Shown: one piece after another, positions 8,050-18,339 of the stretch
Numbering within the stretch: position 1 is the stretch's first letter
Layout of the letters: the number at the start of each line of letters is the position of its first letter
Source of the DNA: Elusimicrobiales bacterium
GTDB lineage: Bacteria; Elusimicrobiota; Elusimicrobia; Elusimicrobiales; UBA9959
Reading direction: 5' to 3'
Length of the DNA stretch: 64,000 nucleotides
Assembly (NCBI GenBank): GCA_028688015.1
Contig: JAQTZB010000002.1
Location: forward strand, 124,001-188,000
The notes under the pieces: model-generated
The model's input: the letters and a program-made list of their open reading frames with translations, nothing else
What the model was told of the DNA's origin: nothing
The model's database searches: none
Translations under genes and position numbers: made by a program

Positions 8050-8973
8050 TTGATAAAATTCCTGGCCTCCCTCAAGCTCTTCTTCGCGCTCTGCCTGGCG
8101 CTGGGCGGCGTCTTTTTCTACCAGACGGTCTTCAACACCGGGGCCGCGGTCTACGGCTCGGCCTGGTTCCTGGCGCTGGGCGCGCTGCTGGCCCTGAACA
8201 TAGCGGCTTGCGCCGCCGGGCGCCTGAAGACCGCCGCCCCCTCCTTCCTGCTGATCCACGCCGGGCTGGTCCTGGTCATCCTCGGCGGCTTCGGCAGCCG
8301 GTTCCTGCGCTTCGAGGCCGAGCTGCCGCTGCGCGCCGGCGCGGAAACCGACAGGGTCTACTCCGGGAACGACGTCTACCAGCTGCCGTTCTCAGTGAAG
8401 CTGGAAAGCTTCCGCCTGGACTACTACGGCGAGCCGGCGGGCCGCCTGACGGTTATGGACGAGGGCGGGCGCCGGGACTTCCCGGTTAAAGAGGGCGCCC
8501 TGCTACGCCTGCCTGAGCTCGGCGCGGAGCTGAAGGTGCTGCGGCTGCTGCGGGACTTCGGCCTCGGCGCCGGCGGCAAAGCCGCGGACAAATCACCCTA
8601 CTGGCACAACCCGGCCGCCCAGGTGGAAGTGAAGGCGAGGGGCGTAAAGAAGACGCTGTGGTTCTTCGCCAATTTTCCCGGCATGCACCGCGCCGAGCTG
8701 CCCTTCCACGTCTTCTACAAGCTCGAGAACGCCGATATCAAGAATTTCACCAGCGCCGTGCTGGTACGCCCGGCCGGCGGCGCGGCCTTCAGCGCCGAGA
8801 TCGCCGTCAACCGCCCGCTCCGGACGCGGGGCTACACTCTGTACCAGACCAGTTACGACCCGGCCGACGCCAGCTACACGCTGCTCACCGTTACCCGGGA
8901 CCGCGGCCTGTGGGCGGTCTACGCCGGCTTCGCCGCGCTGCTGGCCGGCATCTTCTTATGGCTGAAAAAGTAA
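8050..8973 (+). CDS. resB: ResB-like cytochrome c biogenesis protein
   Basis: 307 residues with the system II ResB/Ccs1 layout in short form. Two or three N-terminal TM segments (KFLASLKLFFALCLALGG; a second pair to about 85) precede a periplasmic domain with QLPFSVKLESFRLDYYGEP, followed by one C-terminal TM (WAVYAGFAALLAGIFLWLKK). TTG is the likely start: it lies 2 bases after the murQ stop and there is no closer ATG. With CcsA it should deliver haem and attach it to apocytochromes outside the membrane. It overlaps ccsA by 16 bases. Confidence 0.88.
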   Translation: MIKFLASLKLFFALCLALGGVFFYQTVFNTGAAVYGSAWFLALGALLALNIAACAAGRLKTAAPSFLLIHAGLVLVILGGFGSRFLRFEAELPLRAGAETDRVYSGNDVYQLPFSVKLESFRLDYYGEPAGRLTVMDEGGRRDFPVKEGALLRLPELGAELKVLRLLRDFGLGAGGKAADKSPYWHNPAAQVEVKARGVKKTLWFFANFPGMHRAELPFHVFYKLENADIKNFTSAVLVRPAGGAAFSAEIAVNRPLRTRGYTLYQTSYDPADASYTLLTVTRDRGLWAVYAGFAALLAGIFLWLKK

Positions 8974-9731
8974 CGCTCCTCTTCAACCTCGCCTTCGCGC
9001 TGGCCCTGGCCTCGCTGGCCGCTGCCGCGGCCGACTACCTGTTCCGCAGGACCGCGACCCGGCGGCTGACCCCGGCCCTGCTGGGCCTCTGCTGGCTAGC
9101 CCTTACCGCCGGCCTGGCCCTGCTCTGGGCCCGCCTCGGCCGCCCCCCGCTCTCCAACCAGTACGAGTCGCTGCTGGCCATGCTCTGGTTCATCTTCCCG
9201 CTCACGGCCTGGTTCTACCGGCGCTTCCCCGTGCCGGAGGCCCTCTGGCCCGCGGCCTTCGCGGCCCCGGCCCTGATGGGAGTGGCGGGCCTGCTCGACA
9301 GGACGGCGCGCCCGCTGATGCCGGCCCTGCGCTCGGACTGGCTGGTCTTCCACGTGCTGGCTTCGATGGCCGCTTACGCCGCGTTCGCGCTGGCCGCCGT
9401 GGCCGCGGCCGCCGCGCTGGCCCGCAGGCGAGGGGCCGAAGACGAAGACCTGCTGCTGCGCCTGGCCAAACTCGGCTTCGCCTTCCTCACCGTGGGCATA
9501 GTCACGGGTTCGGTCTGGGCCAACACGGCCTGGGGTGCCTGGTGGAGCTGGGACCCCAAGGAAACCTGGTCGCTGCTGACCTGGCTGGCCTACGCCGCCG
9601 CTTTCCACGTCAGGAAGAGGGGCTGGCACGCCCATAAATTTGCGATGATCCTTATCGCCTGCTTCGCGCTGGTGGTCTTCACTTACTTCGGGGTTAACTT
9701 CCTGTTGAGCGGCATGCACAGCTATGCCTGA
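8958..9731 (+). CDS. ccsA: Cytochrome c assembly protein CcsA/CcsB (system II haem handling)
   Basis: 257 residues, almost entirely TM helices, carrying the tryptophan-rich haem-binding motif WGAWWSWDPKETWSLLTW near residue 195 and flanking His residues (FHVLASMAAYA; WHAHKFAM). This is the CcmC/CcsA domain that presents haem for covalent attachment. The start ATG at 8958 lies inside the end of resB. The gene overlaps nrfH by 8 bases, so the maturation proteins and their client cytochromes are translated as one unit. Confidence 0.92.
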   Translation: MAEKVTLLFNLAFALALASLAAAAADYLFRRTATRRLTPALLGLCWLALTAGLALLWARLGRPPLSNQYESLLAMLWFIFPLTAWFYRRFPVPEALWPAAFAAPALMGVAGLLDRTARPLMPALRSDWLVFHVLASMAAYAAFALAAVAAAAALARRRGAEDEDLLLRLAKLGFAFLTVGIVTGSVWANTAWGAWWSWDPKETWSLLTWLAYAAAFHVRKRGWHAHKFAMILIACFALVVFTYFGVNFLLSGMHSYA

Positions 9732-10227
9732 GCCGATAAAAAATATCTGGAGAGCCCTGAAGGAACTTGCCGCCAGGCGGCAGGAGCTTTTTGTTAAGGC
9801 CGCCATCTACGCAGGGGCGGCCGGCTTCGCGGCGCTGACGCTTTTCTTCGGCCCGCCTAAACTCATCGAGCGCACCGAAACTCCGAAGTTCTGCGGGCTG
9901 TGCCATTCCATGTATCCGCAGCACGCCGCGTGGGAACATTCCGCCCACCGCTCGGCCCGCTGCATAGACTGCCACCTGCCCAACGACAATGCGGTGAACC
10001 ACTATGTCTGGAAGACCATCGACGGCAACAAGGACGTCTTCTACGAATTCTCGGGCCTGCGGGAACACGACGAGATAGCGCTTTCCCCCCACGGCCGCAA
10101 GGTGCTGCAGGCCAACTGCATCCGCTGCCACGAGGACATGGTCGTTCACATAGACCAGAAGCGCGCCTGCATAGACTGCCACCGCACCGTGGGACACAAG
10201 AGACAGGGAATGACCGAAACAAGGTGA
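9724..10227 (+). CDS. nrfH: Cytochrome c nitrite reductase small subunit NrfH
   Basis: 167-residue NapC/NirT-family membrane tetrahaem cytochrome. One TM helix (about 23-42) anchors it. Four C-x-x-C-H motifs follow at about residues 57-61 (CGLCH), 80-84 (CIDCH), 132-136 (CIRCH) and 149-153 (CIDCH). NrfH passes electrons from menaquinol to NrfA on the outside of the inner membrane. It overlaps ccsA by 8 bases and lies 5 bases ahead of nrfA. Confidence 0.95.
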   Translation: MPEPIKNIWRALKELAARRQELFVKAAIYAGAAGFAALTLFFGPPKLIERTETPKFCGLCHSMYPQHAAWEHSAHRSARCIDCHLPNDNAVNHYVWKTIDGNKDVFYEFSGLREHDEIALSPHGRKVLQANCIRCHEDMVVHIDQKRACIDCHRTVGHKRQGMTETR

Positions 10228-10232
10228 TAACC

Positions 10233-11675
10233 ATGAAAAAACTCATACTATTGGCCCCGGCGCTGTGCCTTTGCCTGGCGGCGTGCACCAAGAACGCCGA
10301 CCCTATAAAGGTTACCGAGCTCAAGCCCGGCGAGTACGAGCCGAAGGAATGGGCCAAGAATTATCCGCTGGAGTACGAGGGCTGGGAGGCCACCGCCAAC
10401 CCCACCCCCGCCGGCAAGAGCTATTACAAGAAGGGCTGGGACGCCGATGGCAAGGTCTACGACAAGCTCTCCGAGTTCCCCTACATGCCGCTGCTGTTCG
10501 CGGGCTGGGGCTTCGGCATAGAGTACAACGAGCCGCGCGGCCACATGCACATGCTGACCGACGTGCTGGACGTGGACCCGTCCCGCCGCAAGGCCGGCGG
10601 CGCCTGCCTGACCTGCAAGACCCCCTACGCCCAGGAGCTGCAGGCGAAGCACGGCAAGGACTATTTTTCCAAACCCTTCGACGAGGTCCACGCGCTGATC
10701 CCCAAGAACCACCAGAAGCTGGGCGTGGCCTGCATCAGCTGCCACGACGAGGCCGACGCGTCGCTGAGGCTAAAGAACGACTTCACGCTGGGCAAAGCCC
10801 TCAGGGACATGGGCGTGGACACGTCGAAACTGTCCAACCAGGACCTGCGCTCCCTGGTCTGCGCGCAGTGCCACGTCACCTACGTCGTCAGGAAAGACCG
10901 CGACATGAAGTCGGACTACGTCTTCTTTCCCTGGCAGAATTCCAAGTACGGCGCCATCTCCGTAGAGGACATAATAAAGAGGATAAAGAGCGACCCCGCC
11001 CACCAGGAGTGGACGCAGGCCGTGACCGGCTTCAAGCTGGGCTTCCTGCGCCACCCGGAGTTCGAGCTTTTCTCCAACGACAGCACGCACTGGAAAGCGG
11101 GCCTCGCCTGCGCCGACTGCCACATGCCCTATACCCGCTCCGGCTCCAAGAAGATCTCCGACCACCGCGTGATGAGCCCGCTGAAGAAGGATATGAAGGC
11201 CTGCATCCAGTGCCATACCGAGGGCAAAGAGTGGCTGATGCAGCGCGTGAAGTCCATCCAGGACCGCACGGCCTCGCTGCAGCTGCGCGCGGGCTACGCC
11301 ACGGCGACGGCCGCCAAGCTCTTCGAGCGCGCCAACGCGGCGCAGAAGGCCGGGCGTAGCCTGGACGCCGCGCTCTACGCCAAGGCGAAGGAATATTACG
11401 AGGAGGCCTTCTACCGCGTCACGTTCATAGGCGCGGAGAACTCGATGGGCTTTCACAACCCGCCCGAGACGCTGCGCGTGCTGGGCGACGCCGCCCATTA
11501 CGCCGCCAAGTCCGAGGCGCTGCTGCGGCAGCTGCTGGCGCAGGCCGGCGCCCCCGCCCCCGCCCGGGTGGACCTGGAGCTGGGCAAGTACCTCAGCAAC
11601 CGCGGCAAGAAAGGCCTGAACTTCGACAGCACGGTCGAGATCAAGGACCCTTTCAAGAACCAGGAAAAGTTCTAG
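10233..11675 (+). CDS. nrfA: Ammonia-forming cytochrome c nitrite reductase NrfA
   Basis: 480-residue pentahaem enzyme reducing nitrite to ammonium. The active-site haem motif CLTCK (with Lys) is at about 125-129. Four C-x-x-C-H motifs follow: CISCH 167-171, CAQCH 210-214, CADCH 293-297 and CIQCH 324-328. The ATG at 10233 gives a lipoprotein-type signal with lipobox LAAC, Cys at about residue 18. NrfA may therefore be lipid-anchored as well as NrfH-bound, which is unusual. It is the last gene of the run and is followed by a strong terminator. Confidence 0.97.
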   Translation: MKKLILLAPALCLCLAACTKNADPIKVTELKPGEYEPKEWAKNYPLEYEGWEATANPTPAGKSYYKKGWDADGKVYDKLSEFPYMPLLFAGWGFGIEYNEPRGHMHMLTDVLDVDPSRRKAGGACLTCKTPYAQELQAKHGKDYFSKPFDEVHALIPKNHQKLGVACISCHDEADASLRLKNDFTLGKALRDMGVDTSKLSNQDLRSLVCAQCHVTYVVRKDRDMKSDYVFFPWQNSKYGAISVEDIIKRIKSDPAHQEWTQAVTGFKLGFLRHPEFELFSNDSTHWKAGLACADCHMPYTRSGSKKISDHRVMSPLKKDMKACIQCHTEGKEWLMQRVKSIQDRTASLQLRAGYATATAAKLFERANAAQKAGRSLDAALYAKAKEYYEEAFYRVTFIGAENSMGFHNPPETLRVLGDAAHYAAKSEALLRQLLAQAGAPAPARVDLELGKYLSNRGKKGLNFDSTVEIKDPFKNQEKF

Positions 11676-11693
11676 GCCGCCGCCGGCCATGGT

Positions 11694-11720
11694 AAAAACC
11701 CGCGCCCCGCGCGGGTTTTT
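11694..11720 (+). terminator. Rho-independent terminator after nrfA
   Basis: A perfect stem pairs AAAACCCGCG with CGCGGGTTTT around a short C-rich loop and is followed by further T residues. It closes the ndk-to-nrfA run. Confidence 0.92.
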
Positions 11721-11777
11721 CTTTCCCGCGCAACCGCGGCGGCACCCGGCGCGTAACATAGAGAGGACCGTAAATTG

Positions 11778-11783
11778 TAGAAT
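11778..11783 (+). promoter_or_regulatory. -10 box of tolC, six bases from the start codon
   Basis: TAGAAT is followed by exactly six bases and then the ATG at 11790. Transcription should begin at or next to the start codon. No ribosome site precedes the ATG, which fits a leaderless message. The same layout recurs at other genes in the window. Confidence 0.6.
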
Positions 11784-11789
11784 TATCTT

Positions 11790-13019
11790 ATGAAGACGCC
11801 GCTCGCTCTGGCCCTGCTGGCCGCCTTACCGCTTCCCTGCCTTGCCGAAACGCTGACCTACGAGGAGGCCCGCCGGGCCATGCTGGCCGCGAACCCGCAG
11901 GTCCAGGCAGCCGCGCGCAGCCTGGAGACGGCCGAGCTCAGGGTCAGGGCCGCGCGCGCCGGGCTCTACCCCTCTCTCAACGCCTCCGCCTCCTACGCCC
12001 GCTCCGGCACCCAGGGCCTGGAGCCGGGCGACTCCTATTCCTACGGTTTCAACGGCACGCAGCCGCTGTTCTCCCCGGCCGTGCCCGCCTCGGTGCGCTC
12101 CGCCGCCGCCGCCCGCAGGGCGGCCCAGGCCGCCTACGACAGGGCCGCCTCGCGCCTCTCCTTCGAACTGAAATCGGCCTTCGCCGACTCGCTGAGCGCC
12201 GCGGAGACGGTAACGCTCTCCGGGGAAACACTGAAGCGCCGCGCCGAGAACCTGGAGTTGATACGCCTGAAGTACGAGGCCGGCCGCGAGAACAAGGCCG
12301 CGCTGCTGGAAACCGAGGCCGCGCTGAAGACCGCCCGGTGGCAGGACGAGCGCTACCGCAAGAATCTCCTGCTCCTCGGGCGCAAGCTGAACCGCCTGCT
12401 GGGCCGTCCCGCCAGGGCCGCCGCGCCGGAGCTCAGCCTGGCCGCGCCGCCGGAGCCGCCCGCGGACTTTTCCGCTTTCGAAGCACGGCTGCAGAACCAT
12501 CCCTCGCTGCGCGCGGCCCGCGCCGCGCAGGATTCGGCCCGCGCCGCCCTGGACAGCGCCGACAGCGCCGCGCTGCCCGAAGCCTCCGCGAACGGCAGCT
12601 ACCGCTGGAGCGGCAGCGACTGGCCGGAGAAGCGCAATTCCTGGTCCCTGGGCGCAGGCGTCACCGTGCCCCTCTTCGCCGGCGGCCGCCTGGCGGCCAA
12701 CCGGGGCGCCGCCCGCTCCTCGCTGAGTTCGGCCGAGGCGGACCTGAAGAACGCCTCCGACGAGGTCTACCTCGCCGCCGAGGACGCCTTCCTGGCCTGG
12801 CGCGAGGCGCGCGCCTACCTGGACGTGGCAAAAAGTTCCCTGGAAGCCGCTCAGGCGCGCGCGTGGCTGGTGCGCAAGCAGTACCTGGCCGGCCAGGCCT
12901 CCTACTTCGAATGGCGCAACGTGGAGGAGCAGATCATCAGCGAACAGAACCAGTATCTTTCCGCCGGGCGCGGCCTGGCGGTCTCGCACGCCGCCTTCGT
13001 CCAGGCTATCGGAGAATAA
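11790..13019 (+). CDS. TolC-family outer membrane efflux protein
   Basis: 409 residues with a signal peptide (cleaved near PCLAE) and the two tandem helical/strand repeats of OEP proteins. The first repeat has LTYEEARRAMLAANPQVQAA and the beta region with SASYARSG. The second has SFLAARAAQ-like helices, GSYRWSGSDWPEKRNSWSLGAGVTVPLFAGGRL and the long coiled-coil helices. It forms the trimeric exit duct for the MacAB-like pump encoded directly downstream; its stop codon abuts the next ATG. Confidence 0.92.
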   Translation: MKTPLALALLAALPLPCLAETLTYEEARRAMLAANPQVQAAARSLETAELRVRAARAGLYPSLNASASYARSGTQGLEPGDSYSYGFNGTQPLFSPAVPASVRSAAAARRAAQAAYDRAASRLSFELKSAFADSLSAAETVTLSGETLKRRAENLELIRLKYEAGRENKAALLETEAALKTARWQDERYRKNLLLLGRKLNRLLGRPARAAAPELSLAAPPEPPADFSAFEARLQNHPSLRAARAAQDSARAALDSADSAALPEASANGSYRWSGSDWPEKRNSWSLGAGVTVPLFAGGRLAANRGAARSSLSSAEADLKNASDEVYLAAEDAFLAWREARAYLDVAKSSLEAAQARAWLVRKQYLAGQASYFEWRNVEEQIISEQNQYLSAGRGLAVSHAAFVQAIGE

Positions 13020-13982
13020 ATGAAAACGTCTTTTTTCAGGTCAAAGAAATTCATCTTCGGGGCGGCCCTGCTGCTGCTCGCGGGCGGAGGCTGCGCCGGC
13101 CTCAAGCGCCTGAAGGCCAAGGCCGAGGCGAAGCGCATCGCCGAGCTCACCCCGGTAAAGCCGGCTCGCGGGAAGCTGGTGACCAAAACACAGGCGACCG
13201 GCAGCGTGGAGCCCGAGAACCGGGTGCTGGTCACCCCTTCCGTGGGCGGGCGCGCCGAAGAGGTGCTGTTCGCGGAAGGGCAGACGGTCTCCAGGGGCCA
13301 GACGCTGGCCTGGGTCAGTTCCAGCGAGCGCACGGCCCTGCTGGACTCGCTGAGGATGAAGGACTCTACGCCGGAGGAGCGCAAGCTGGTGGAAGAGGCC
13401 TACAACCTGACGCCGGTGGTGGCGCCTATAGCCGGCCTGGTGGTCAAGCGCTCGGTGGAACCCGGCCAGTCGGTCAGCACCGCCAAAGAGCTGGCCGTCA
13501 TCTCCGACCGGCTGATAGTGAAAACTTTCGTTGACGAGACCGATATCGGCGCCGTCCGGGAGGGCCAGCGCGCCGAATTCTACCTGGACGCCTTCCCCAA
13601 GGAAAAATATTCCGGCAGCGTGCTGGCCATCGCGCACGAGTCTTCCAAGAAGGAAGGCGTGACCGGCTACGAGGTTAAAGTCCTGCCCTCCGGCCGCATT
13701 CCGGTGCTGCGCTCCGGCATGACCGCCGACGTGCTGGTCATTACCGGGACCAAGAAGGACGCGCTGACGGTGCCCAAGCGCGCCATCAAATACCGCAACG
13801 GCGGGGCCTTCGTCTCCCTGAAGAAGGCGCCGGGCGGCAACCTTTCGGAAAAAGAAGTAAAGACCGGCGCCGCCGACGAGAAGAACATCGAGGTGCTCTC
13901 AGGAGTCGACGAGAAGGACACCATTTATTACTCTACCGGGATAGCCAAGGAAGCCACCAGCATCTCGGTCTCGATGGATTAA
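13020..13982 (+). CDS. MacA/HlyD-family periplasmic adaptor
   Basis: 320-residue membrane-fusion protein. It has an N-terminal TM or lipoprotein-like signal (GGGCAGLKRL), followed by the barrel-sandwich hybrid halves VTPSVGGRAEEVLFAEGQTVSRGQTL and VVAPIAGLVVKRSVEPGQSV. The beta-barrel domain (IVKTFVDETDIGAVREGQRAEF) and C-terminal proximal domain come next. The helical hairpin between the lipoyl halves is very short (about 30 residues), unlike the long hairpin of classical MacA. It joins the inner-membrane MacB-like protein to the outer-membrane duct. Confidence 0.9.
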   Translation: MKTSFFRSKKFIFGAALLLLAGGGCAGLKRLKAKAEAKRIAELTPVKPARGKLVTKTQATGSVEPENRVLVTPSVGGRAEEVLFAEGQTVSRGQTLAWVSSSERTALLDSLRMKDSTPEERKLVEEAYNLTPVVAPIAGLVVKRSVEPGQSVSTAKELAVISDRLIVKTFVDETDIGAVREGQRAEFYLDAFPKEKYSGSVLAIAHESSKKEGVTGYEVKVLPSGRIPVLRSGMTADVLVITGTKKDALTVPKRAIKYRNGGAFVSLKKAPGGNLSEKEVKTGAADEKNIEVLSGVDEKDTIYYSTGIAKEATSISVSMD

Positions 13983-13983
13983 A

Positions 13984-15936
<1,953 letters not shown>

Positions 15937-15939
15937 CCT

Positions 15940-17370
15940 TCAATAATTATTGTACAGCGCGAGCAGCAGGTCCTCGTGCATCTTGTCGGCCGCGCCGCCG
16001 TTCATGGAATAGTTGTTCATGATGGACGTGAAGGCGAGCGTCCGGCCCTTCTTCGTCTTCAAATAGCCCGTATAGGACCGAACACCGTTGAGCGAGCCGG
16101 ATTTCAGGCGCAGGTTCCGCTCCAGCGGCGTGCCCTTGCCCAGCCCCCGCAGGTGCCCGGTGGCGTCAGGGTCGCCGGGGAACACGAGGGAATCGTAGAA
16201 GTCCGGAAAATATTTGGCCTTATAGACGTGCCGCAGCAGGTCCGTAAAGGTTTCAGGTTTCACCAGGTTGCGCGACGACAGGCCGCAGGCGTCCTCGAGG
16301 TCCAGTTCGGAGACGTCGGCCCCTGCCGCGGCCAGGAAAGAGCGCAGCGCCTCCTGACCCTTCGAAGGGGAGCCGTCGCCCAGGTGCCGCAGCAGCAGCT
16401 CGGCGTAAAGGTTGAAGCTGCGCTTGTTGGTAACGCGCGCCACGGCCTTCAGCGGGACGGAAGGCGTCTCGGCCACCTGCGTCAGCTTGGCGCCGGGCGC
16501 GGGGACGCCCCGGTAGGGCTTCTTGTTTGAATTTATCCCGGACTTCGTCAGGTAGGCGTTAAAAGCCCTGGCGGCGTAAAGCGCGGGGTCAGGCAGGGCG
16601 GCCTTTATGGCGAACTCCGGCTGCCCCTGCGGTATAGAGCCCAGCAGGACGGCCGAGTCCTGCCCCGGGAAGGCGTAGACGTAGCCGTTGTCGCCGGAGC
16701 CCTTCGGGCCGGTCTTCATCCGGTTCTCGAATTTCAGCCCGTCCTGGTAGGGCTCGGTGCGCAGCACCGCCGCCTCGCCGCCCACGGCCTCGGCGGGCTT
16801 GAAGTAGAGTTTGTACAGGTTGTCCCCAACCGTGAGGGCGGAGGGCTGCGCCGCGTAGTAGTTGCCGATGTCTTCCCACGCCCAGGAACCGGGTTGCCAG
16901 CTCTCGAAGGCGGAGTCGTCGCCCACCACCGCGCCGTTTATCACGTTGATCCCGGCGGCCCTGAGGGCAGCGGCCCAGGCCTTGAAAACTTCCTCCGGCG
17001 GGGGCGCGCCGCCGATGAACTGGGAACCCAGCGAAGCGTCCCCGCCGCCCTTGATATAGAGGTTGCCGTTCAGGAAGCCGTTGACGATGCTGCCGTCGTA
17101 GTAAAGCCGGGTGTAAAAGACCTTTTCCGGCCCCAGCTTCTCCAGCGCCGCGGCCGTCACAACCACCTTCAGCGAGCTGGCCGGCACCAGGTTCAGCCGG
17201 GGATTGCGCTCCGCCACCACCTTGCCGGTGGCGGCGTCCTTCACGCTGAGCCCCCAGGAGGCGTTCTTCACCCCCGGCAGGGCGGCTATCTCGCCGATCT
17301 TGCTCTTGATATCGGCGGCTTCCAGCGCGCCGGGCAGCAGCAGCAAAGCCGCTAAAACGATGGTTTTCAT
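15940..17370 (-). CDS. dacB: D-alanyl-D-alanine carboxypeptidase/endopeptidase (PBP4, S13 family)
   Basis: 476 residues from the ATG at 17370, which begins a clean signal peptide (MKTIVLAALLLLPGALEAAD). The S13 active-site motifs are present: SxxK in PASSLKVVV near 60, SxN in GLSSRNLVKP and KSG in LKSGSLNGVRSYTGYL. The inserted domains between the first two motifs account for its length. It trims or opens cross-links in periplasmic peptidoglycan. The frame is open further upstream, but that extension lacks a signal and has no promoter; a -10 TATACT lies six bases before the chosen ATG. Confidence 0.93.
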   Translation of the reverse strand: MKTIVLAALLLLPGALEAADIKSKIGEIAALPGVKNASWGLSVKDAATGKVVAERNPRLNLVPASSLKVVVTAAALEKLGPEKVFYTRLYYDGSIVNGFLNGNLYIKGGGDASLGSQFIGGAPPPEEVFKAWAAALRAAGINVINGAVVGDDSAFESWQPGSWAWEDIGNYYAAQPSALTVGDNLYKLYFKPAEAVGGEAAVLRTEPYQDGLKFENRMKTGPKGSGDNGYVYAFPGQDSAVLLGSIPQGQPEFAIKAALPDPALYAARAFNAYLTKSGINSNKKPYRGVPAPGAKLTQVAETPSVPLKAVARVTNKRSFNLYAELLLRHLGDGSPSKGQEALRSFLAAAGADVSELDLEDACGLSSRNLVKPETFTDLLRHVYKAKYFPDFYDSLVFPGDPDATGHLRGLGKGTPLERNLRLKSGSLNGVRSYTGYLKTKKGRTLAFTSIMNNYSMNGGAADKMHEDLLLALYNNY

Positions 17371-17376
17371 AGGGAA

Positions 17377-17404
17377 AGTATACCAAATCAAAAAATGGTA
17401 GATT
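17377..17404. promoter_or_regulatory. Back-to-back -10 boxes for dacB and the divergent gene
   Basis: The starts of dacB (17370) and the divergent gene (17412) are only 41 bases apart. On the minus strand TATACT (17382 to 17377) ends six bases before the dacB ATG, preceded by TGG as in an extended -10. On the plus strand TAGATT (17399-17404) ends seven bases before the other ATG. Neither gene has a Shine-Dalgarno site, so both may be leaderless. Confidence 0.55.
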
Positions 17405-17411
17405 ATCACAC

Positions 17412-18329
17412 ATGAAACTGCTTCTCGCCGCCCTCCTCCTCTTACCGGCCTTCGCCGCCGGCCAAGAGGCCCCGGAGAAGAAGACAACTATCGAAGTTGA
17501 GCTTGACCCGTACTATTCCGCCGTCGGCGTCTACAACAGCCTGACCGGCAAACCCATCCCCCACCTGAAAGTGGCTTCCGAGGTCGAGATCTACCGGGAG
17601 CTCATCGCCAACTTCTACCGCCCGCGCACGCTGATCATAGAGGCCAGCCTGAACCCGCTGCCCTACGCCGGCACGCTGATAAAGCGCCACCAGCCCGGCT
17701 TCTACGAGGACATGCAGTGGGCCAGCAACTTCAACGCCGTGCAGGCCGCCACCGCCGGCTTCGAGGAGCCGTGGGCGCTCTCGCTCTTCCTGGGCAACGT
17801 GGTCTCGTTCGACACGATAAAGAAATCCTTCCAGGGCAAGCGCAACGGCTACTCGGGCCTGCTGATAGACCTGGGCACGCACCACATCAAGGATAATGTG
17901 CTTATCCGCGACAACTGGCTGCAGATGGAAGGGAAACTGAAAGGCGAGCAGATCCTGGCCGACCGCAGCCTGCGCTGGAGCTTCCGCGGCGGCGCCAAGT
18001 TCCACGGCGACGGCCACATCGCGGACTCTTTCTTCGTCGGCTTCCGGCGCAGCCGCACCGATTTCAAGGAGAAGGGCAGCTTCTGGCTGCTCAACAGCGG
18101 CTTCGAATACACCTCGGATTTTTCGCAGAAGAAGTTTGAGCCGATCCGCCACCTGCTGGTGGTGGACAAGAAGTTCCCCCTCAAGCGCTCGCGCGCCGCC
18201 TTCACCCTGGGCCTCGGCTTCGTCTGGACCGCCGACAAGAAATACTCCGGCCCCCTGTCCAGCAGCGCCGCCGGCACCAGAACCCCCAACAGCTTCCAGT
18301 TCATCCTCCGCCCCAACCTCGAGTTCTAA
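17412..18329 (+). CDS. Putative outer-membrane beta-barrel protein of unknown family
   Basis: 305 residues with an N-terminal signal peptide (MKLLLAALLLLPAFAAGQ). Alternating polar and hydrophobic strands follow, for example LRWSFRGGAKFHG, DSFFVGFRRSRTDF and FWLLNSGFEYTSDF, and the last residues are FQFILRPNLEF. A terminal aromatic Phe is the usual barrel-insertion signal. N-terminal text such as KTTIEVELDPYYSAVGVYNSL suggests the first strands. I do not recognise the family. Repeat copy A begins about 10 bases after its stop. Confidence 0.6.
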   Translation: MKLLLAALLLLPAFAAGQEAPEKKTTIEVELDPYYSAVGVYNSLTGKPIPHLKVASEVEIYRELIANFYRPRTLIIEASLNPLPYAGTLIKRHQPGFYEDMQWASNFNAVQAATAGFEEPWALSLFLGNVVSFDTIKKSFQGKRNGYSGLLIDLGTHHIKDNVLIRDNWLQMEGKLKGEQILADRSLRWSFRGGAKFHGDGHIADSFFVGFRRSRTDFKEKGSFWLLNSGFEYTSDFSQKKFEPIRHLLVVDKKFPLKRSRAAFTLGLGFVWTADKKYSGPLSSSAAGTRTPNSFQFILRPNLEF

Positions 18330-18339
18330 CCATAGATCC

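Noticed and set aside
15941-15952. Perfect 12-base palindrome CAATAATTATTG between macB and dacB stops
   Set aside because: It encodes the last residues of DacB (Asn-Asn-Tyr), is AT-only in its centre, and has no U-run or neighbouring site; chance is likely.
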